This document shows, piece after piece, positions 24,818-28,783 of a stretch of DNA of 28,783 nucleotides. Position 1 is the first letter of the stretch; every line of letters starts with the position of its first letter. Below the pieces are notes generated by a model. It saw only the letters and a list, made by a program, of their open reading frames with translations. It was not told the DNA's origin and did not search any database. The translations under genes and the position numbers were made by a program. Source of the stretch: JABCPE02 sp963520725 (GTDB lineage Bacteria > Bacteroidota > Bacteroidia > Flavobacteriales > Weeksellaceae); assembly GCA_963520725.1 (NCBI GenBank), contig CAUQSG010000014.1, positions 1 to 28,783 on the forward strand. The letters run 5' to 3'.

Positions 24818-24853
24818 AAGACCATGTTAAAGTTTATTATTTAACACGGTCTT
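24818..24853 (-). terminator. Terminator of the DUF421 gene
   Basis: A 14-bp stem (24818-24831 with 24840-24853) pairs fully on the minus-strand RNA with one G-U. The minus strand continues into seven T. It lies about 20 bp after the DUF421 stop codon. Confidence 0.85.
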
Positions 24854-24874
24854 ATATTTTTTATTTTAAAAGGC

Positions 24875-25531
24875 TTATACCTGAGTATTGTCAGGTTCAA
24901 TCTCGTGAGCCTCAACTTCTATTATCCCACGCTTTACCTTGCCTTCAAAAGAGACAAAATAAATGCCCTTATTTGGTGTCCATTCCATACAGAAAAGCTC
25001 TGATGGACTGTTAAAGCCATTTCGTTTGATGTGATACAAAGCCCATTCCTTTGATTTTTCACTTCCTGCAAGACCACTTTCTACAAATTCTCCATTGTTT
25101 ACAATTAAAAAAGAATCTGCTGTTTTTCCTGTAGGAAGAACTGTAACTGCACCATTCGTTTCGAATAATACATCCTCAACATCAAACATTGAGAAAATAC
25201 CCTTTTGTCTTAACAACATACGAAATTGTTCCATTTCAAGGCTATTTCTTTTGAAGTTTCCAAAGTTTATAATTCCTTTTTTAACAAGAAAATCACTCTT
25301 TCCCTTAATAAGATGTCTCATATATGCAGAACGCATCGCAAAACGAACGAGCATATTGAAGCCAGTCCACACAATCAAGGCAAATATAATATGCAACATT
25401 GACATATCTGGATTATACAATACACCACCAACTAATGCACCAATAACAAAGGCACTTACAGTGTCAAGTGGAGTTATTTGTGCCATCTGTGCTTTACCTG
25501 TGATTCGCAGAAAAGCCAAAATTCCTATCAT
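24875..25531 (-). CDS. DUF421/YetF-family membrane protein, start uncertain
   Basis: 218 residues from the ATG at 25531. The N-terminal part is the DUF421 membrane region: FLRITGKAQMAQITPLDTVSAF, then GALVGGVLYNPD and a TM about residues 45-65. The cytoplasmic part has VKKGIINFGNF, the conserved FRMLLRQKGIFSMFDVEDVLFETNG and VLPTGK, then a C-terminal extension (LFCMEWTPNKGIYFVSF). Architecture resembles Bacillus YetF-like proteins; the molecular function of the family is poorly known. Homology-like sequence continues upstream of this ATG in frame to 25591 (ELLQPYISITLKLVTG), forming the expected first TM, yet contains no ATG, GTG or TTG. So the gene either uses a rare start such as ATT at 25585 or 25588, or makes a shortened protein. 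It lies alone in a sparse region and may have been acquired. Confidence 0.8.
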   Translation of the reverse strand: MIGILAFLRITGKAQMAQITPLDTVSAFVIGALVGGVLYNPDMSMLHIIFALIVWTGFNMLVRFAMRSAYMRHLIKGKSDFLVKKGIINFGNFKRNSLEMEQFRMLLRQKGIFSMFDVEDVLFETNGAVTVLPTGKTADSFLIVNNGEFVESGLAGSEKSKEWALYHIKRNGFNSPSELFCMEWTPNKGIYFVSFEGKVKRGIIEVEAHEIEPDNTQV

Positions 25532-25781
25532 GCCCGTAACTAGTTTTAGAGTGATACTTATATAGGGCTGTAATAATTCTATAATAATACATTACTTTTA
25601 ATAATATCGCGAAATTAAAATTATAATCTAATAACAACAATATTTTTTTAGGAAAATATAATATTAATATTAATACTGCACTTTTCTCATTTTAAATGAT
25701 ATTTATTAAGAATATCGTACAAATTGCTACCATTAGATGTTAATTTTTGATTTATGGTGTGATCTTGTGAATATATATTAT

Positions 25782-25789
25782 TACTTTTG
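25782..25789 (+). promoter_or_regulatory. -7-like box before a truncated frame
   Basis: TACTTTTG matches TAnnTTTG, 15 bp before the ATG at 25805. No -33 TTG is at the right spacing. Confidence 0.4.
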
Positions 25790-25804
25790 TATCTAAAACT
25801 AAAA

Positions 25805-25873
25805 ATGTTGTATACAAGGGCTTTAATAACAGCTTTTTTATTCTGTTTTTCTTCAATTAAAAAATTAGAATAG
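25805..25873 (+). pseudogene. Signal-peptide-like fragment
   Basis: A 22-codon frame encodes MLYTRALITAFLFCFSSIKK-LE then TAG. It looks like the hydrophobic start of an exported protein, correctly placed after a -7 box. After the TAG the frame stays open for 15 more codons before TGA at about 25919. Either a truncated remnant or chance; low confidence. Confidence 0.25.
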
Positions 25874-25967
25874 GTAAAAAAATATAACCTTTGGGTAGGT
25901 AATTTATTTTATCGTTTATGAACTGCGTAGTTGTCAATATTTTTATTTTACATAAGATATAAAAAGT

Positions 25968-26171
25968 CTAGTTTATTACATAAAAAACAAGACAAAATTC
26001 ATTGTGTTCTTGTTCTAATTTTTTACTCATTTCCTCTATTTCTTCTATTTCTTCTTGTAATGCTTTTAATTGTTCTGATTGTAGATCGTATTTTTGCAAT
26101 TTCTCATTTCTTAATTTTATATTTTCTTGTCTTAACCGCTCATGTTCACTGGTTGGCTTGAAATAAGTTTT
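25968..26171 (-). pseudogene. Coiled-coil gene fragment without a start codon
   Basis: About 67 codons are open on the minus strand between TAA at 26172-26174 and TAG at 25968-25970. The product is rich in Glu, Lys, Leu and Gln with heptad-like spacing (RLRQENIKLRNEKLQKY, then LKALQEEIEEIEEMSKKLEQE). The only ATG is late, so the beginning is missing. Composition and heptads look like real coding sequence; the plus-strand frame here is a leucine/isoleucine-rich shadow of it. Probably the tail of a decayed gene. Confidence 0.4.
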
Positions 26172-26279
26172 TTAATGTTTTTTGAGAAAGACAAAGAACA
26201 AATATTTATTAAATTTGGAGATGTAAAGGAATTGTATGCTGACTCATTTTTTTCATTTTATAATAAAGAAAACTTGTAG
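26142..26279 (+). CDS. Possible 45-residue miniprotein or gene remnant
   Basis: A frame from ATG 26142 to TAG 26279 gives a 45-residue product with a hydrophobic start (MFTGWLEISFLMFF) and a mixed-charge rest (KDKEQIFIKFGDVKELYADS). It overlaps the upstream end of the minus-strand coiled-coil fragment. No promoter box is evident. The amino-acid mix is protein-like but I recognise no family; it may be part of a decayed gene. Confidence 0.2.
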   Translation: MFTGWLEISFLMFFEKDKEQIFIKFGDVKELYADSFFSFYNKENL

Positions 26280-26356
26280 TACATTTTGATACATAAGGGA
26301 ATAAAAGTGTTTATAAATTTTAGCAAGGAAATGATTTTTAATTCATCAGAAATCAT

Positions 26357-26364
26357 TATTTTTG
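26357..26364 (+). promoter_or_regulatory. -7 box upstream of purB
   Basis: TATTTTTG matches TAnnTTTG, 17 bp before the ATG at 26382. Confidence 0.55.
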
Positions 26365-26381
26365 ACATCAAAATATAAACT

Positions 26382-27809
26382 ATGAATTCTTACAAAAATC
26401 CTCTTGAAGAGCGCTATTCTAGCGAGGAGATGCTTTATAATTTTTCACCTGAAAATAAGTTTCGCACTTGGAGACAGCTTTGGATTGCTCTTGCCGAAAT
26501 TGAAAAAGATTTAGGATTAGATATTTCTGATGAGCAGATAGCACAGCTCAAAGAACAAGCCCAAAATATAGATTTCGCTAAAGCAGCTGAATACGAAAAG
26601 AAATTCCGCCATGATGTGATGGCGCATGTGCATACTTACGGAGATGCGGCTCCTTTGGCGAAGGGAATCATCCACCTTGGGGCTACTTCTGCGTTTGTGG
26701 GGGATAATACTGATTTGATTCAAATTCGTGATGGACTGCTCATTATCCGCAAACAGCTGGTGAATGTTATCAAAAAATTGTCCGATTTCGCACTGAAATA
26801 TAAAGACCTTCCTACGCTTGGTTTTACGCACTTTCAGCCAGCGCAGCTCACTACCGTGGGGAAGCGTACTACACTTTGGCTGCAGTCTCTTCTTTTGGAT
26901 TTTGAAGAATTAGAATTTTTCTTGGAAACCCTCAGATTTAGAGGCGTGAAAGGAACTACAGGAACGGCAGCCAGCTTTTTGGAGCTTTTCAGTGGAGATT
27001 ATGCCAAGGTAAAACACTTGGACAAGGAGCTTTCCAGAAGATTTGGTTTTGAAAAAGTTTTTGGCGTTTCGGGGCAGACTTATGATAGAAAAATCGATGC
27101 AAAAGCTGCAACTTTGCTCTCGAATATCGCTCAATCGGCACATAAATTTACCAATGACCTTCGCTTACTTCAGAATTTGAAAGAAATAGAAGAGCCTTTT
27201 GAGAAAAGCCAAATTGGGTCTTCGGCAATGGCTTACAAACGAAACCCGATGCGTTCTGAAAGAATAGGGGCTCTCGCTAAATTTGTAATGTCCGTTTCTT
27301 CAGGTTCTGTGATGGTAGCCTCTACGCAGTGGTTTGAGCGTACGCTGGATGACTCTGCGAATAAGCGACTTACGATTCCTCAGGCATTTTTAGCAGTGGA
27401 TGCTATTTTGCTTATTTGGAACAACATCATGGATGGGCTTGTGGTTTATGAAAACCGCATCAGAAAGCATATTATGGAGGAACTTCCGTTCATGGCTACA
27501 GAATACATCATCATGGAAGAGGTGAAAGCAGGGGGCGACCGACAGGAAATCCACGAAACTATCCGCCAGCACTCTATGGAGGCAAGTAAAAAAGTGAAAA
27601 TGGAAGGAAAGGAAAACGACTTGATAGAGCGCATTATGAACGATAATTCGCTCAAAATGGACAAATCTAAAATCATGGAAGTTCTCGATCCAAAAAACTT
27701 CATCGGATTTGCGCCAGTGCAGACAGAGGAATTCATTAAGAATGAAGTTCAGTCGATTTTGGATAAATATCAAGACCTTGTGGGGCTGAGTGTAGATTTG
27801 AAAGTTTAA
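26382..27809 (+). CDS. purB: Adenylosuccinate lyase
   Basis: 475 residues. It works twice in purine synthesis, splitting fumarate from SAICAR and from adenylosuccinate. Fumarase/aspartase-superfamily motifs are present: TSAFVGDNTDL (substrate-binding region), FTHFQPAQLTTVGKR with the conserved His, and the signature loop GSSAMAYKRNPMRSERI, whose second Ser is the catalytic residue in the family. The length and the MAYKRNP version of the loop fit the longer purB form shared with eukaryotes rather than the roughly 430-residue Bacillus form. Monocistronic, with its own -7 box and a strong terminator. Codon use is more GC-rich than the sparse region just before it, marking the return to core chromosome. 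Confidence 0.96.
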   Translation: MNSYKNPLEERYSSEEMLYNFSPENKFRTWRQLWIALAEIEKDLGLDISDEQIAQLKEQAQNIDFAKAAEYEKKFRHDVMAHVHTYGDAAPLAKGIIHLGATSAFVGDNTDLIQIRDGLLIIRKQLVNVIKKLSDFALKYKDLPTLGFTHFQPAQLTTVGKRTTLWLQSLLLDFEELEFFLETLRFRGVKGTTGTAASFLELFSGDYAKVKHLDKELSRRFGFEKVFGVSGQTYDRKIDAKAATLLSNIAQSAHKFTNDLRLLQNLKEIEEPFEKSQIGSSAMAYKRNPMRSERIGALAKFVMSVSSGSVMVASTQWFERTLDDSANKRLTIPQAFLAVDAILLIWNNIMDGLVVYENRIRKHIMEELPFMATEYIIMEEVKAGGDRQEIHETIRQHSMEASKKVKMEGKENDLIERIMNDNSLKMDKSKIMEVLDPKNFIGFAPVQTEEFIKNEVQSILDKYQDLVGLSVDLKV

Positions 27810-27888
27810 GCTAAATAAAGATATTTCATTTACTAATTTTTTTAATTAATACTGATAGAATTTTTGTGTTTTTAAGTTCTATTTTAGG

Positions 27889-27926
27889 GAAATTCCCTGC
27901 TGGTTTCGGCAGGGAATTTCTTTTTT
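27889..27926 (+). terminator. Terminator of purB
   Basis: A perfect 12-bp stem (27889-27900 with 27909-27920) is followed by six T, about 80 bp after the stop codon. Confidence 0.9.
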
Positions 27927-27994
27927 AGCTCAAATTTTATTTCCAAAGAAAAGTCGCTTGGTTTCTTCGCTCATATTTTTCGCTAAATATATAC

Positions 27995-28002
27995 TATCTT
28001 TG
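27995..28002 (+). promoter_or_regulatory. -7 box almost touching the mnmE start codon
   Basis: TATCTTTG matches TAnnTTTG and ends only 5 bp before the ATG at 28008. If used, transcription would begin at or very near the start codon. Confidence 0.55.
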
Positions 28003-28007
28003 CCGTT

Positions 28008-28783
28008 ATGAATCAAGATACGATATGCGCCCTTGCGACTGCCGATGGGGTGGGAGCGATAGGCATCATCCGTGTTTCGGGGCAGGATGCTCTGGCGGTG
28101 GTCAATAGAATTTTTGAAGGGAAAAACTTGGAAAAAGTGCCGACTCACACGGTGCATTATGGCTTTGTGAAAGATGGCGAAGAGGTAATAGATGAGGTGA
28201 TGGTCTCTGTGTTCCATGCGCCAAGGACTTTTACGGCGGAAAATTCGGTGGAAATTTCTTTTCATGGTTCGCCACATATTGCAAAAAAAATCTTGGAAGT
28301 TCTGCTGAAAAATGGCGCGAGAACCGCCAAAGCAGGGGAGTTTACCATGAGAGCCTTTATGAACGGGCGTATAGACCTTTCTCAGGCGGAATCCATTGCT
28401 GACCTTATTGCTTCCGAAAATGAGGCTTCGCGAAAGGCTGCCCTTGAGCAGCTGAAAGGTGGAATTTCTAAGGAAATAGCTGTGCTGAGAGGCGATTTGC
28501 TGAATTTTACTTCGCTTATCGAACTGGAACTTGATTTTACTGAAGAAGATGTGGAATTTGCTGACCGCTCGGCGCTGATGGGACTTATTGCTAATCTTAA
28601 AACCAAGTTGGGCAGTCTTATTGATAGTTTTCAGTATGGGAATGCAGTGAAAAACGGCATCAATGTGGCGATAATCGGAAAACCTAATGCGGGTAAATCT
28701 ACTCTGCTGAACGCACTTTTGAAAGAGGAAAGGGCGATAGTGAGCGATATAGCAGGGACTACCCGTGACACGATAGAGGAGGT
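28008..28783 (+). CDS. mnmE: tRNA modification GTPase MnmE, N-terminal part
   Basis: 258 codons are visible before the right edge cuts the gene. MnmE, with MnmG, builds the carboxymethylaminomethyl group on wobble uridine of certain tRNAs. The start TICALATADGVGAIGIIRVSG is the family's folate-binding N-domain, followed by EISFHGSPHI and RAGEFT-like KAGEFTMRAFMNGRIDLSQAE. The helical domain then leads to the GTPase domain: G1 P-loop GKPNAGKST from residue 224 and the G2 region AGTTRDT just before the edge. The G3, G4 and C-terminal Cys motifs lie outside the window. tRNA-Gln(TTG), encoded 3.6 kb upstream, is a known type of MnmE substrate, but the proximity is likely chance. Confidence 0.96.
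   Translation, partial: MNQDTICALATADGVGAIGIIRVSGQDALAVVNRIFEGKNLEKVPTHTVHYGFVKDGEEVIDEVMVSVFHAPRTFTAENSVEISFHGSPHIAKKILEVLLKNGARTAKAGEFTMRAFMNGRIDLSQAESIADLIASENEASRKAALEQLKGGISKEIAVLRGDLLNFTSLIELELDFTEEDVEFADRSALMGLIANLKTKLGSLIDSFQYGNAVKNGINVAIIGKPNAGKSTLLNALLKEERAIVSDIAGTTRDTIEE

Larger units (their letters stand above)
25592..26381. other. Sparse AT-rich stretch with apparent gene remnants
   Basis: No full-length gene is convincing in these 790 bp. Three fragments are recorded separately: a signal-peptide-like start (25805-25873), a coiled-coil frame without a start codon on the minus strand (25968-26171), and a 45-codon frame on the plus strand (26142-26279). The last 20 bp hold the purB promoter box. 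Confidence 0.5.

Noticed and set aside
25931..26161. 76-residue plus-strand hydrophobic frame
   Set aside because: Its Leu/Ile/Phe-rich product is the antisense shadow of the Glu/Lys-rich coiled-coil frame on the minus strand, and it lacks promoter and family features.

Overview
This window reads as chromosome of a low-GC (roughly mid-30s percent) member of the Bacteroidota, most likely the Flavobacteriia (Weeksellaceae/Chryseobacterium-like; genus not determinable from here). The clues are the TAnnTTTG promoter -7 boxes with no Shine-Dalgarno sequences, a type IX secretion (T9SS) C-terminal sorting domain, a fused SecDF, a two-domain Nfu scaffold, a DAHP synthase with a C-terminal chorismate mutase, and a class II HMG-CoA reductase (mevalonate pathway).

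Layout. 1-424: 3' end of mltG (peptidoglycan terminase). 496-5148: two surface/secreted proteins, a KP-43-like subtilase with a T9SS signal and a YadA-head-like fibre protein with 22 exact 17-residue repeats. 5306-10948: secDF, a duplicated-N-domain Nfu scaffold, a secreted Sel1-repeat protein and a small serine esterase. 10960-13747 (minus): long-chain acyl-CoA synthetase and queG. 13821-16826: an L,D-transpeptidase-like protein, lpdA and a patatin phospholipase. 16930-17457: two tandem paralogous two-TM miniproteins of unknown function. 17500-21085 (minus): DAHP synthase/chorismate mutase, rdgB, tpiA, a secreted TonB-C-terminal-like protein and a TerB-like protein. 21216-22829: M1-type metallopeptidase. 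22863-24191 (minus): HMG-CoA reductase. 24355-24425: tRNA-Gln. 24426-26381: a sparse, AT-rich stretch with a DUF421/YetF-type membrane protein and several apparent gene remnants. 26382 to the end: purB and the 5' part of mnmE.

Most of the window is housekeeping, organised as single genes or short operons separated by clear hairpin-T terminators, several shared by convergent genes. Cell-envelope functions recur (MltG, SecDF, L,D-transpeptidase, T9SS protease, fibre protein, TonB-like protein). The accessory signals worth attention are the repeat fibre next to the T9SS protease, the tandem miniprotein pair with a 17-residue core under strong protein-level constraint, and the tRNA-Gln-flanking region with a DUF421 gene lacking a canonical full-length start. 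I found no CRISPR array, complete insertion sequence, rRNA or recognisable multi-gene defence system.
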